A DNA stretch of 64,000 nt from an uncultured Roseobacter sp. (GTDB lineage: Bacteria > Pseudomonadota > Alphaproteobacteria > Rhodobacterales > Rhodobacteraceae), in contig NZ_CANLQB010000009.1 in NCBI RefSeq assembly GCF_947493125.1, positions 170,839 to 234,838 on the forward strand, given 5' to 3'. The position numbers and the translations under genes were made by a program. The notes beneath the pieces are model-generated. The model ran no database searches and was not told the origin of the DNA. It was given only the letters and a program-made list of their open reading frames with translations. Below, piece after piece: positions 28,239 through 36,897 of the stretch. The stretch's first letter is position 1. Each line of letters begins with the position of its first letter.

Positions 28239-29666
28239 ATGTTCAACTCGCTCTCAGGCCGGCTGATTGTTCTCACGATTATCTTCGTGATGATCGCAGA
28301 AGTGCTGATTTTCGTGCCGTCCATCGCGCGGTTTCGCGAAGATTACATGATGAACCGGCTGGAGCGGGCGCAGATCGCGTCGCTGGCTCTGCTTGCGGAT
28401 GACATGATCGACCGGGAGCTCGAGGCGGAGCTCTTGGAGAACGCGGGCGTCTTCAACGTGGTGCTGCGTCGCGATCAGGTGCGGCAACTGATGCTCGCCT
28501 CCGACCTGCCGCAACCGATCTCGCAGACCTATGACATGCGAGACAACTCGCCCGTGGTTTTGATCCGCGATGCTCTGACTCGCTTTGTCTCGCCCGAAAA
28601 CGAGGTGATCCGCGTGATTGGCGCCCCTGTGCGGGATGCCGGGCTGCTGATCGAGATCACCATGGAGACCGCGCCGCTGCGGATGGCCATGATCGACTAT
28701 GGCATTCGGATCTTGATCCTCTCGGCGGTGATTTCGATTGTGACCGCCTCGCTGCTGTTTGTTGCCATGCGGGCCTTGTTGCTCAAGCCGATCAAGGGTG
28801 TCGTTGGGCATATGCAGAACTATGCTGCGGCCCCCGAAGACGCGCGGCGCATCATCACGCCTTCGGCTAGCGTGACTGAGCTGCGCGAAGCGGAAGAGGC
28901 GTTGCAGACGCTCGAGACCGATCTGACGCAAGCGCTGCGCCAGAAGGACCGGCTCGCTCAACTGGGCAGTGCCGTGAGCAAGATCAGCCATGATCTGCGC
29001 AATATCCTGACCTCGGCGCAGCTCTTCACCGATCGGATAGAAATGAGTGAAGACCCCACCGTCAAACGGATGGCACCAAAGCTCGTGAGCAGCATCACCC
29101 GAGCCGTGCACCTTTGCGAGAGCACGCTGGCCTTCGGCAAGGCGGAGGAGCCAAGCCCGACCCTGACGGTGTTGCCTCTGGCCGACCTTGTCGAGGAGGT
29201 GATCGACAGCGAGCGGTTGGCTGTGGGCGAGGCCAAGATCAGCTTTGCTTGCGCGGTGCCGTTCGGCATGACGGTCCGTGCCGACCCCGAGCAGCTCTAC
29301 CGTGTTCTGGCCAACCTCGTTCGCAACGCGCGCCAGGCCCTTGTGACCGCGGGACGTCCAGGAGAAATCAGCGTCGATGGCCGTGAAGACGATGCGGCCT
29401 GGTGGATCGAGGTCAGCGATACAGGACCAGGGCTGCCACCCAAGGCAAAGGAACATCTGTTCACACCTTTCCAGGGCGGCGCGCGCAAAGGCGGCTCGGG
29501 CCTCGGCCTTGCGATTTCCGCGGAATTGATCCGCGGGCATGGCGGCACGCTCGAACTCGCCGGTACCGGACCAGACGGGACGCAATTCGTGATTTGCCTG
29601 CCGAAGGGTGATGGTACTCTGACGCCACAACTGGTCTCGGATGGCGCAGGGAAGGTGGTAGCCTGA
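28239..29666 (+). CDS. Membrane-bound sensor histidine kinase
   Basis: 475 aa from ATG 28239. Two membrane helices (about 7-27 and 150-172) flank a periplasmic sensor domain of about 120 residues, then a HAMP-like stretch. The H-box is 'SKISHDLRNILTSAQL', with N-box 'LANLVRNARQAL', G1 'DTGPGLPP' and G2 'GGSGLGLAI'. The signal is unknown, and no response regulator gene is adjacent. It starts 13 bases after the flavoprotein stop; an in-frame TTG at 28230 is an alternative start. It is the last protein-coding gene before the tRNA-Arg integration site. Confidence 0.9.
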   Translation: MFNSLSGRLIVLTIIFVMIAEVLIFVPSIARFREDYMMNRLERAQIASLALLADDMIDRELEAELLENAGVFNVVLRRDQVRQLMLASDLPQPISQTYDMRDNSPVVLIRDALTRFVSPENEVIRVIGAPVRDAGLLIEITMETAPLRMAMIDYGIRILILSAVISIVTASLLFVAMRALLLKPIKGVVGHMQNYAAAPEDARRIITPSASVTELREAEEALQTLETDLTQALRQKDRLAQLGSAVSKISHDLRNILTSAQLFTDRIEMSEDPTVKRMAPKLVSSITRAVHLCESTLAFGKAEEPSPTLTVLPLADLVEEVIDSERLAVGEAKISFACAVPFGMTVRADPEQLYRVLANLVRNARQALVTAGRPGEISVDGREDDAAWWIEVSDTGPGLPPKAKEHLFTPFQGGARKGGSGLGLAISAELIRGHGGTLELAGTGPDGTQFVICLPKGDGTLTPQLVSDGAGKVVA

Positions 29667-29756
29667 CGCTTGGAGAATGTCCTGGTGGAGCAGTTTGCTT
29701 TTTTGAGGCGATTGGGCTTGCATAAGCTGGCACACAGCACTAAACCGCCCCGCAGT

Positions 29757-29833
29757 GGACCGATAGCTCAGCTGGATAGAGTACTTGACTACGAATCAAG
29801 GGGTCGGGGGTTCGAATCCTCCTCGGTCCGCCA
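29757..29833 (+). tRNA. tRNA-Arg (anticodon ACG)
   Basis: 77 nt including CCA. Acceptor stem GGACCGA/TCGGTCC pairs perfectly, D-arm 'AGCTCAGCTGGATAGAG', anticodon stem CTTGA/TCAAG with loop CTACGAA (anticodon ACG), T-arm 'GGGGGTTCGAATCCTCC'. The gene is intact and its 3' half is used as the edge of the mobile element that begins immediately after it. Confidence 0.97.
29796..29833. other. Candidate attachment site in the tRNA-Arg 3' half
   Basis: The minus-strand serine recombinase gene ends inside the tRNA: its last codons (encoding '...ADRGGFEPPTP') are the complement of the T-arm and acceptor stem, with the stop at 29796-29798. The element boundary must lie within or next to this segment. 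I could not find a second clear copy of it elsewhere in the window. Confidence 0.45.
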
Positions 29834-31382
29834 TTTTCTCGTTTTGGCCCAACCCCTGAAAAAACCTAAATGGTTCAGATACTTGCGGGGTTCGAACGCC
29901 TTCTTTTCGGGAATAGGCCAGACCTTCCAAAAACACGAGACGCAGGACTACACGTTTGGTGATGATGCCGCCTAAGTCATTGTTTTTCCAGAGCTCATAG
30001 GGATTGGTCAGGAATTTACATGCGAGTTCGAACGACTCCTCGAATGGGTACTTTTGAGCGTTGCTTTGTTCGATCTGATCTTGGGTCAGAAGCTTTTGCC
30101 GTTCCAGCTCGCTGATCTTGTCTTCATAGGCCGAAATGACACGCGGGTTGGAAGCATCCAGGATGCGCTCCAACAGGCTCCCGATCTTCGTTTCAATCTC
30201 GCCGAGTTTCCGTTGAAGGGTTTCAGCGGCTTGGTTCACTTGCTCAAGGCGCTGGTTCCAAGCATCTGCAAACATGGCCTTCGCAATCTCAAACACGCCT
30301 TTCGCTGGCGTTAGATTTTGCAGCAAGGCCTCAAAGTCGCCTTCCAGTTGGTCACGCCTGATGGACTTACGATAACTCTCACAACCTTTTTGAGCGCACA
30401 TATAATATGGGTGGCGTTTGCCTGTCTTGGATTTCGACCAGCAAGCCGTGAGTGGATGATCACAATCATCGCACAGGATGAAGCCGCGCAGCGGGAAGTC
30501 TTCGCTGATGTCTTTGCGAGCAGGAGCCTTCGCTTTGGCTGCAAGCCGCTCCTGGATTTTTTCAAAGGTTGTGAGCGAGATTAAGCCTTCGTGCCGTCCC
30601 TCTCTTAGGGCGACATCCCAGCACTTGGCCTCCAAATATCCCGTATAGGTGACATTGGTGAGCATGTCGTTCACATGCTGGTTGCGGATATGTCCGCCTG
30701 ACCGGCACTTTGGATAATCCGGTTGGCTTTCCAGAAACCGTTTCACCTCAACCTGGGTCTCAAACCGACCGGACGCAAACCCTTCCAGAGCCTCCTGAAT
30801 GATCGAGGCGAGCGGCTCGTCCCGCACCAGTACGCGCCCTTCGCCGCGTTTGGTTTCATACCAGTACCCGCGCGGTGGCACGTTCCAGACGTAGTAACCT
30901 TTCTCAACGCGCGCTTTCATTTTCTGGATTACCTGACGGCGGTTTTGCTCTCGCTCCAGCTCGCCTTGTGCGGCAAGAATGGTCTCGACGAACGCGCCTT
31001 CGGGCGTATCCTCAAAGGTAAAGTTCAGACATTCCACAGTTGCACCGCGTGCCTTGAACTCCTGACGAAGCTTTAGGTGGAAGACGGTATCGCGGGCAAA
31101 GCGTTTCAGATCGTCGAATATCACCACGAAGTTTTGGTCCGGGTGCTCATCCAAGTAACGCAGCAGCGACTTCATACCCGGGCGTTTCATGAAGTCACCG
31201 CCGCCCGTGAAGTCGTCCGTGAACGCAGCCGCTACTTCATAGCCCTTCGCTGCAGCATACTGACGGCACCGATGTTCCTGGCTTTGCAGACCGCCACCAT
31301 GCGTCTTTTGCCTTGTATCGCTCACGCGGGCATACAAAAGGGCTGAGACAGAAGTATCTGGAAATTCTTGAGTCAATGTCAT
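29796..31382 (-). CDS. Large serine recombinase (site-specific integrase)
   Basis: 528 aa. The resolvase N-terminal domain shows the catalytic Ser21 in 'LLYARVSDTRQ', plus 'IFDDLKRFARD'. A recombinase domain follows (about 165-280), then a zinc-ribbon ('CDDCDHPLTACWS...CAQKGCESY') and a C-terminal coiled coil (about 370-440). This architecture is that of phage/ICE integrases that act without high supercoiling. The last 12 codons lie in the tRNA-Arg gene, so the C-terminus depends on the insertion site. The start overlaps the stop of the small upstream gene by 4 bases. Confidence 0.92.
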   Translation of the reverse strand: MTLTQEFPDTSVSALLYARVSDTRQKTHGGGLQSQEHRCRQYAAAKGYEVAAAFTDDFTGGGDFMKRPGMKSLLRYLDEHPDQNFVVIFDDLKRFARDTVFHLKLRQEFKARGATVECLNFTFEDTPEGAFVETILAAQGELEREQNRRQVIQKMKARVEKGYYVWNVPPRGYWYETKRGEGRVLVRDEPLASIIQEALEGFASGRFETQVEVKRFLESQPDYPKCRSGGHIRNQHVNDMLTNVTYTGYLEAKCWDVALREGRHEGLISLTTFEKIQERLAAKAKAPARKDISEDFPLRGFILCDDCDHPLTACWSKSKTGKRHPYYMCAQKGCESYRKSIRRDQLEGDFEALLQNLTPAKGVFEIAKAMFADAWNQRLEQVNQAAETLQRKLGEIETKIGSLLERILDASNPRVISAYEDKISELERQKLLTQDQIEQSNAQKYPFEESFELACKFLTNPYELWKNNDLGGIITKRVVLRLVFLEGLAYSRKEGVRTPQVSEPFRFFQGLGQNEKMADRGGFEPPTP

Positions 31383-31693
31383 TTATGCCCGTCCCTTTCT
31401 GCCTCGGTTGCGGCGGTAAACTCTGATGTTGGGTGATGGGAAGAGTTTAGCATATCTGAGCCTGCAGCAGGACTTTCAGGTGCAGCATTTTCAACTTGTC
31501 CACAGGCAAGTTGGACGGGATGTACCTGAAACCCCAGATCGACAAAGCCGACAATCACTTGCCACAGCGCTTCGATAAACTGGCGCTTTTGATTTTCATC
31601 CATATCCGGCGCATCTAGCATTGCCTGATACTTGTCGACATCGACGTGCAATGAGCGGCTTCGACTCTCCCCAAATTTCAGATCATCATGCAT
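31379..31693 (-). CDS. Small conserved-looking protein upstream of the recombinase
   Basis: 104 aa from ATG 31693, chosen because AAAGGAGG sits 6 bases upstream; the open frame itself is longer. Sequence begins 'MHDDLKFGESRSRSLH' and ends with a hydrophilic tail. No known domain recognised. The ATGA overlap with the recombinase gene indicates translational coupling, so a role in integration/excision control is plausible. Confidence 0.7.
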   Translation of the reverse strand: MHDDLKFGESRSRSLHVDVDKYQAMLDAPDMDENQKRQFIEALWQVIVGFVDLGFQVHPVQLACGQVENAAPESPAAGSDMLNSSHHPTSEFTAATEAERDGHK

Positions 31694-31731
31694 GTTGAGC
31701 CTCCTTTCGCTGCAGCATTGCTGCAGCCAAC

Positions 31732-31772
31732 AAAAAAGCGGACGCCGCGCCGGAGGCGCGATCAATCCGCTT
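31732..31772 (-). terminator. Terminator or attenuator upstream of the recombinase operon
   Basis: On the minus strand AAGCGGA-type arms (31772-31766 with 31742-31736) and an inner GC-rich stem form a hairpin followed by a run of six T (31737-31732). It lies about 40 bases upstream of the start codon of the small gene, in its presumed leader. It may end transcripts from 31941-32573 or attenuate recombinase expression. Confidence 0.55.
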
Positions 31773-31940
31773 GTCGTATGGGTTTATTGTACCACACTTG
31801 CCCCCGCACTCACAGAACTTCCTGTGTTGCAACGCAAGGATGAGCCCGGGTTTGAGTGGTATTTCAAGGACATAAGACATGTCCGTTTTTAGCCAGATCA
31901 GATGTGAATTTCCGGGGGTCGGGCGGGAAACCTACAGGTG

Positions 31941-32573
31941 CTAGCGTGCTAATGGCTCTACGCTCAGATCAGCGATGAGCTTATTATAGAGGGCACGGCA
32001 AGAACGCTCACCCGGATCGTCAAAGGCCGGAATGTTCTCGCGTACCATCGATTGTTCTCTTGCGCGCTGCACAATCATCGTGTGTTTCCAGCGATCCATC
32101 AGAATGTCGGTTTGATCTCGTCCTCGTTCGCCGCCGAACCCGAGGTGATGGTAGAAGGCATGAATGTGATCTGTAAACGCAACGGCGGCTTTTGCTGTGT
32201 CTTGATCATCAAAGAGCGCCGCCACCATGCAATGCCGACAAAGGCGGGTTTTACGCCGCCCCTGAACATAATTCGAACGGCAACGCTTATCGAAGTAACA
32301 CATTGCAACGACACCAAAGACTGCGCCATCGGCAGCTTGGCGTGCCTCCGGCCAGTCATAGGTCAAAAACACATCTCCCGGCGCATGCCAGAGATAGAAT
32401 GGCGGTCGATAGAGACGCTCTCTGAGGCTCAGGGAGACTGAGACAATCCGTTTTTCCGAGATCCCCGTTTGGGCGGAGATATCTGTTTTGGGCGCGCCGC
32501 AGGCAAAGCCCCAGACTAGATTATGGACCTGTTCGTCACTCAGTTTAGTATTCTGGATAAATTCTGAGGACAT
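31941..32573 (-). CDS. Hypothetical protein with possible helix-turn-helix
   Basis: 210 aa from ATG 32573 (TTG 32585 also possible). 'LSDEQVHNLVWGFACGAP' followed by 'DISAQTGISEKRI' resembles the helix-turn-helix that begins many transposase-like or regulatory proteins. The middle has Cys/His residues ('CYFDKRCRSN', 'RLCRHCM') that could bind metal. No catalytic motif is visible. Located behind the recombinase operon, separated by the hairpin at 31732-31772. Confidence 0.65.
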   Translation of the reverse strand: MSSEFIQNTKLSDEQVHNLVWGFACGAPKTDISAQTGISEKRIVSVSLSLRERLYRPPFYLWHAPGDVFLTYDWPEARQAADGAVFGVVAMCYFDKRCRSNYVQGRRKTRLCRHCMVAALFDDQDTAKAAVAFTDHIHAFYHHLGFGGERGRDQTDILMDRWKHTMIVQRAREQSMVRENIPAFDDPGERSCRALYNKLIADLSVEPLAR

Positions 32574-32791
32574 ACGACTTTGCAAACCCCTTCGAATGAC
32601 ACTCCAATGAAATCAATATTTTACGCATGACAGGCGCGTGGCCTGCATCGCAATTGACTTACTTCTGGTCTCTGGGAATTGAAAGGGGCTAGGTGAACTG
32701 CCATCCTAAAAGAGGGGCTTCCAAAAAACTCATCTGTGACTAACGCGACAAAAGCGGGGAGTCCGCCTTTGCACGCAAGAAGGAGATGAGG

Positions 32792-33187
32792 ATGTTTAGC
32801 GACAAACGAATTTTTGTAGTCCCGGCGAACTGGCAGCTAAGAGATGAAAGCTTCTATCTAGAACGTATATGGCACCCCGCAGCAGCCAAAGGAATATCTA
32901 GAGTAATGTGGTTGGATGCGCTGACCCTGATCTATCGCTTTGACGGACGGGTCTTTTTGCAAAGTGGCAAATCGTTCGACATTCCCGAGATCGATGATGT
33001 CTTCTGCGATCCTGAGAATCGCTGGATGAGTTACTTTCTGGAAGCAGACAGGACTGGCAAACGTCCCAAGCGCTATTGCCGTGTTCTCTCGAAGTTAAGA
33101 CTAATCAGCCTCTACTGCGACATAGTCGAAAAGCTCTCAGTTGGCTCAATCCAAACTCCTCAGGTGACCTCCAAACAAGGTCATTGA
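32792..33187 (+). CDS. Hypothetical protein
   Basis: 131 aa from ATG 32792, preceded by AAGGAG at a spacing of 6; the ATG two codons earlier lies too close to that site. Basic, with no signal peptide or membrane segment, and no motif recognised. It converges with the gene at 33219-33539. Confidence 0.6.
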   Translation: MFSDKRIFVVPANWQLRDESFYLERIWHPAAAKGISRVMWLDALTLIYRFDGRVFLQSGKSFDIPEIDDVFCDPENRWMSYFLEADRTGKRPKRYCRVLSKLRLISLYCDIVEKLSVGSIQTPQVTSKQGH

Positions 33188-33218
33188 TCTTGGAGCAAAC
33201 AAAAACGAGATGAGTTGC

Positions 33219-33539
33219 CTATGGCTTTTTTTGTTGAAAACAGATGCCTGTCGTAAATCGCTCAGAAGGTACGACCTGTCCTGGTACGTGGGCCTCATTG
33301 GTGCGCCCCATAAGATGTCCAATGGTATCCTTAGGCATGCCACTTTCTAGTACTGAGGTTGCAGCTGTTGCATCTACAAACGCCAGTGATGCGTTCCAGC
33401 CAAGTCCTGTGTCCGCCGAGCAAGGCGCAATAAGGGATGTACTACTTATCAAACTGGTCGCACTGCCCAACTCTGCGGCGTTATTGCCAACAAGACCATT
33501 TTCGGCTTCGAGAAGTGTCGTTTCACTAGTTTCGCTCAT
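33219..33539 (-). CDS. Small hypothetical protein with a well-defined promoter
   Basis: 106 aa, Ser/Thr/Ala-rich ('SATSLISSTSLIAP', 'DATAATSVLESGMP'), no domain recognised. That it is a real gene is supported by GAAGGAG five bases before the ATG and by a good promoter overlapped by a palindrome (33559-33599). Low-complexity Ala/Ser/Thr composition recalls short secreted or polymer-forming peptides, but I cannot name a family. Confidence 0.6.
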   Translation of the reverse strand: MSETSETTLLEAENGLVGNNAAELGSATSLISSTSLIAPCSADTGLGWNASLAFVDATAATSVLESGMPKDTIGHLMGRTNEAHVPGQVVPSERFTTGICFQQKKP

Positions 33540-33558
33540 ATCTACTCCTTCTACTCAT

Positions 33559-33599
33559 AAGTATATAATAAATATATACTTTTCTAAGCCGCGCTGCAA
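33559..33599 (-). promoter_or_regulatory. Promoter with overlapping palindromic operator
   Basis: Minus-strand -35 TTGCAG (33599-33594) and -10 TATATT (33576-33571) are 17 bases apart. The -10 lies inside a perfect inverted repeat, AAGTATATA (33559-33567) with TATATACTT (33573-33581), a plausible repressor site. On the plus strand the same palindrome contains TATAAT (33564-33569), so it could also serve the rightward cluster. Confidence 0.6.
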
Positions 33600-33701
33600 A
33601 TTTTTCTCCCCGTCGCCCTATGTCGCCCTCAGAGGGACTTGCATCCATAGCGAGCGTCGGGAAGATGGAATCTACTTGAAGTTAAATCATTGGAGACCGA
33701 T

Positions 33702-34373
33702 ATGCGGACAATTACAGAGACCGTCTTTGCAATGGCACTTGGGATTGCGTTAGGAGCCCAACAGACCGCGGCTCAAACCTCATTTTTGGACGACACTGAT
33801 CCAAAACAGGCCATCGTTGATGCCTGTTGGCAAATGGATATGACCGATGCTGTGGCTGTCTATGATTGCCTAGCACTACGAACACCGGGGTCAATTCTTG
33901 GCCGACTGCACCCAACCGACGACTGTAGAAAAATCATGCTAGAAGTCGCATTTATGATGCGTGAGGCTTACAAGGCTAAAGGAGTTCGTCAGGTACCATG
34001 TGTTTACGTTAACCGAATGGGGGAAAGCGCGGAGCACCCGCTTCCTTCCTGCGAGGTTGCAGCCGAAGTCATCTACGACGCGATTGGCGTAGAACCGATT
34101 TGGATGCCGTGTCTTGGCTACGATCCTGAGAACAAAAAAAATCATTTTCGAAACTGTGTTATTGCTTACTTAGTAGGACGTAACAGACTGACGGAGGAAG
34201 TCGCCGCTCAACAAGCAAGTTCTATGGGGTGCGATCAACTCAAATCCTTATATTTCCGATCAGCAATGCAACTGGCCTATAAAGAAATCGAAATGTCCAA
34301 TGGACAGATTTGGAGGTTACCCGAAAATATCGAAGACATTGATTGCTTGGAAATTGCAGAGATCGAGTTCTGA
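33702..34373 (+). CDS. Exported cysteine-module protein A
   Basis: 223 aa from ATG 33702 (TTGGAG upstream). Signal peptide 'MRTITETVFAMALGIALGA' with cleavage near 'TAAQT'. The mature protein has about nine cysteines in a repeated pattern: 'DDCRKIMLEVAF...VPC', then 'IWMPCLGYDPENKKNHFRNC', then 'GCDQLKSLYF'. The same module occurs twice in the next gene. Role unknown; likely periplasmic, with disulfides. Its stop overlaps the next start (TGATG). Confidence 0.75.
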   Translation: MRTITETVFAMALGIALGAQQTAAQTSFLDDTDPKQAIVDACWQMDMTDAVAVYDCLALRTPGSILGRLHPTDDCRKIMLEVAFMMREAYKAKGVRQVPCVYVNRMGESAEHPLPSCEVAAEVIYDAIGVEPIWMPCLGYDPENKKNHFRNCVIAYLVGRNRLTEEVAAQQASSMGCDQLKSLYFRSAMQLAYKEIEMSNGQIWRLPENIEDIDCLEIAEIEF

Positions 34374-35425
34374 TGTTTCGCCTCATAGCCGTTACCTTTG
34401 CGTGTGCGTTGCTATCGACACTGATGGGAACACCAGTCGCTGCATCTCAGTCTTTAGATCTGAACTTCGAACAGAACACATGTTCAACACTTTATGAGAA
34501 CCTGAGCCAACAGGGTGCTATTAGCGGTCCTAGCATCGACTGTGGTGACGTAGGTGCGGCGCTTACAGGGACTACGGGCAATTACCCTTTCTGGCTTGGC
34601 TGTCTAGGATATGAAGATATGCCTGCCGCTGCTCACCTCGCGCGGTGTGCAATTCTATCTGCTCGAGTGAAAACCGACGCTCCGACCTTGGATGGTCTTC
34701 AGGTTTGCGAAGATATCCTTGCGTTTTATGAGCAGAGCCTACGAGCGTCGAGCAGAACAGATAGCCTACCCCATGGCTACAGCCGCCCGACCTGCGGGCA
34801 AGCAGAAGAAGCCCGCCTACTTTGGTCTGGCTCCCGCCCGGGCTGGCTACGATGTCGCGGCTACGATCGCGCTGAAGAAAAAGTGCATGCAGCCGGTTGT
34901 CTGCTCGGCGAAAGCCGCCTCGATCGACTTGACGACTGTCGTAAGGTCCGAGGGCTCTACGAAGAACGGTTAATGGCAGCCTATGGCGAGAAACCAGACG
35001 GCTATCGTCCTATTCGATGCAGCAACGTCGAAGAAATTGTGGAGCAAGCGACGGAAATGCTCGAGAAACTGCGATCAGAGCAACGTGCTGCTCAACTGCG
35101 TGCGGCTGCTCAACGTGTTCGCACCCACAGACAAACACCACAGGTCAACATGGAACAGCTGATCAAAGGCTTTATCATGCTGCGAATGCAGGCTGATCAA
35201 GCCCTTGCAAATGTACCTATTCCAACTCAAGCCGAGATCGCTACTGCAGCCAGTGAGATTAATGAGCAAGTGCGTGATGGAATGATAGTTCTCAGAGAGC
35301 GAGACACACCTCAACTATCTGACACGCAAAAGAACTTCTTCAGAAGGGACGCAAGAATCTCCACCGTCGATGCCGAAGTTGGTATGGAACCAACGCACAA
35401 CCTCATTATCGGCGAACAAGAGTAG
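34373..35425 (+). CDS. Exported cysteine-module protein B
   Basis: 350 aa from ATG 34373. Signal peptide 'MFRLIAVTFACALLSTLMG' with cleavage near 'VAASQ'. Two copies of the module shared with protein A: 'FWLGCLGYED...HLARC...CEDILAFYEQSL...GYSRPTC' and 'GWLRCRGYDR...HAAGC...DDCRKVRGLYEERL...GYRPIRC'. The C-terminal third is helical and lacks cysteines. Translation is coupled to protein A by the one-base TGATG overlap. No family recognised. Confidence 0.75.
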   Translation: MFRLIAVTFACALLSTLMGTPVAASQSLDLNFEQNTCSTLYENLSQQGAISGPSIDCGDVGAALTGTTGNYPFWLGCLGYEDMPAAAHLARCAILSARVKTDAPTLDGLQVCEDILAFYEQSLRASSRTDSLPHGYSRPTCGQAEEARLLWSGSRPGWLRCRGYDRAEEKVHAAGCLLGESRLDRLDDCRKVRGLYEERLMAAYGEKPDGYRPIRCSNVEEIVEQATEMLEKLRSEQRAAQLRAAAQRVRTHRQTPQVNMEQLIKGFIMLRMQADQALANVPIPTQAEIATAASEINEQVRDGMIVLRERDTPQLSDTQKNFFRRDARISTVDAEVGMEPTHNLIIGEQE

Positions 35426-35432
35426 AGGCATT

Positions 35433-36896
35433 ATGCGCCTCATCCTGACGATCGCACTTCTTGTATACGTTGTTGCTGCGCTGATCACGAACTCCATGAT
35501 TGTAAACGCGGCAACCTATGACGTAGCACTCGTTAGCCAGGTAGTCGTTGTTCAGTTGCAAAGGCTCTCTGAGTTTTTCACGACACTCGGTTTGTCGCTG
35601 ATAATCCTGAGGTCCTACGTGTCACGCCTCGATCGACCTGAAGTGATTTCAATCAGCCGCTTGTCTATTTGCGCTGGTATAATCGGTCTTGCCTTCGTCG
35701 TCCTTATGCCTGTGCAGCAGAAGGCTATGCAATGGCTCGTGCAATTGGCTCCTGCAGAGATGCGACGCGACGCTCTGGTGCTTTCAGTAACAAATTACGG
35801 GGTGATCCGAGGCGATGTGGCAATCCCCCAGCTCGAGATCACACGAGATGAAATGCGAGAGCACCCCTTGCAAACACTGTTTCCGCTACTCAATCCGATC
35901 TTGTTGTTTAGCGACGGCTTTGAAGCGGCCAGATCCGATGTTGGACCGATTGCCCGGACCGTTCTTAAAAACGATCTCACTCGCAACCATGATCTTGTCA
36001 GCGTCGGCTTCAACGGTGCAATGGATGCAAGCTGTCTTGCACTCGACAAATTGTTTGCCGACTACACGAAAGCATCGAATAGTACAGCAAAGGACTTCTC
36101 AAGAAGCTCTGACCAGGAAGCCGTACGCAAGGAATGGTTCGAAAAGATCGATGAGTTGTTTGGCGAAGGCGCTGATATCGTTCCGCAGATCCGAAATCAG
36201 CAGGAATTTTTGGAACATCCAGCTGTACAAGCTAAAGTCCACGCTACTGTCGAAGAAAACCTACGCGCGATACAAATTCCTAACTTTCTTAGTGCGCTGG
36301 GAAGTACGGACGAACTGGCGGAGTATGCCAGAGAACGAATGTCAGCGAAGGTCACAAATCCCTGCGCCGCTACCTGGGACAGTTTCACAGAAGATGGGCA
36401 CAGGGACGATTTAGTTGACGATCTCGCCGCCTACTACGCACGTCTAGTCGGAGAGGACTACCGGCGTCTAGGAAATGAGGGCGATCTGAACACCTTTGGC
36501 GAAGTTGTGATGTTGTATGCATTTGCGCCTGCAATCGGCCTTGCATCGACCTGGCTTCTTGCAAGCTTACAGCTGATCGTGGCGCTTTCCATGATTGCAC
36601 GTTATCAGCTCCGATTGCCGAAGGTGGCATGCGGAGCCATCTTAGCAGGGGCAACCGGATTGATACTGATAGTGCCCATCACGTTGCGCTCTGATGTTGA
36701 ACTATCAAGACCAGGGCTCGAAGACCGCTTCAATGCAATGGGTGACTTGTGGAGCCCTTGGGGGGCGCCGCTTCAGGTCAGTTTGCGATCGTTGATCCGG
36801 GCCGAAGAGACCGTCTATCCAATTGGTCGTGTTCTCCGTTGCACCACGCCGATTGTCCTATTCGACATGTTTGGCGAAGACTGCGAGGGTTCATAG
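35433..36896 (+). CDS. Multi-helix membrane protein of the cysteine-module cluster
   Basis: 487 aa from ATG 35433, 7 bases after protein B. Three N-terminal membrane helices (about 3-22, 35-60, 68-92), a large soluble, mostly helical domain of about 250 residues ('NHDLVSVGFNGAMDASC' to 'EDYRRLGNEGDLNTFGEV'), then two C-terminal helices (about 372-395 and 403-425) and a tail. The soluble domain probably faces the periplasm if the signal-like first helix is N-in. No family recognised. The cluster of two secreted proteins and two membrane proteins suggests one envelope complex. Confidence 0.72.
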   Translation: MRLILTIALLVYVVAALITNSMIVNAATYDVALVSQVVVVQLQRLSEFFTTLGLSLIILRSYVSRLDRPEVISISRLSICAGIIGLAFVVLMPVQQKAMQWLVQLAPAEMRRDALVLSVTNYGVIRGDVAIPQLEITRDEMREHPLQTLFPLLNPILLFSDGFEAARSDVGPIARTVLKNDLTRNHDLVSVGFNGAMDASCLALDKLFADYTKASNSTAKDFSRSSDQEAVRKEWFEKIDELFGEGADIVPQIRNQQEFLEHPAVQAKVHATVEENLRAIQIPNFLSALGSTDELAEYARERMSAKVTNPCAATWDSFTEDGHRDDLVDDLAAYYARLVGEDYRRLGNEGDLNTFGEVVMLYAFAPAIGLASTWLLASLQLIVALSMIARYQLRLPKVACGAILAGATGLILIVPITLRSDVELSRPGLEDRFNAMGDLWSPWGAPLQVSLRSLIRAEETVYPIGRVLRCTTPIVLFDMFGEDCEGS

Positions 36897-36897
36897 T

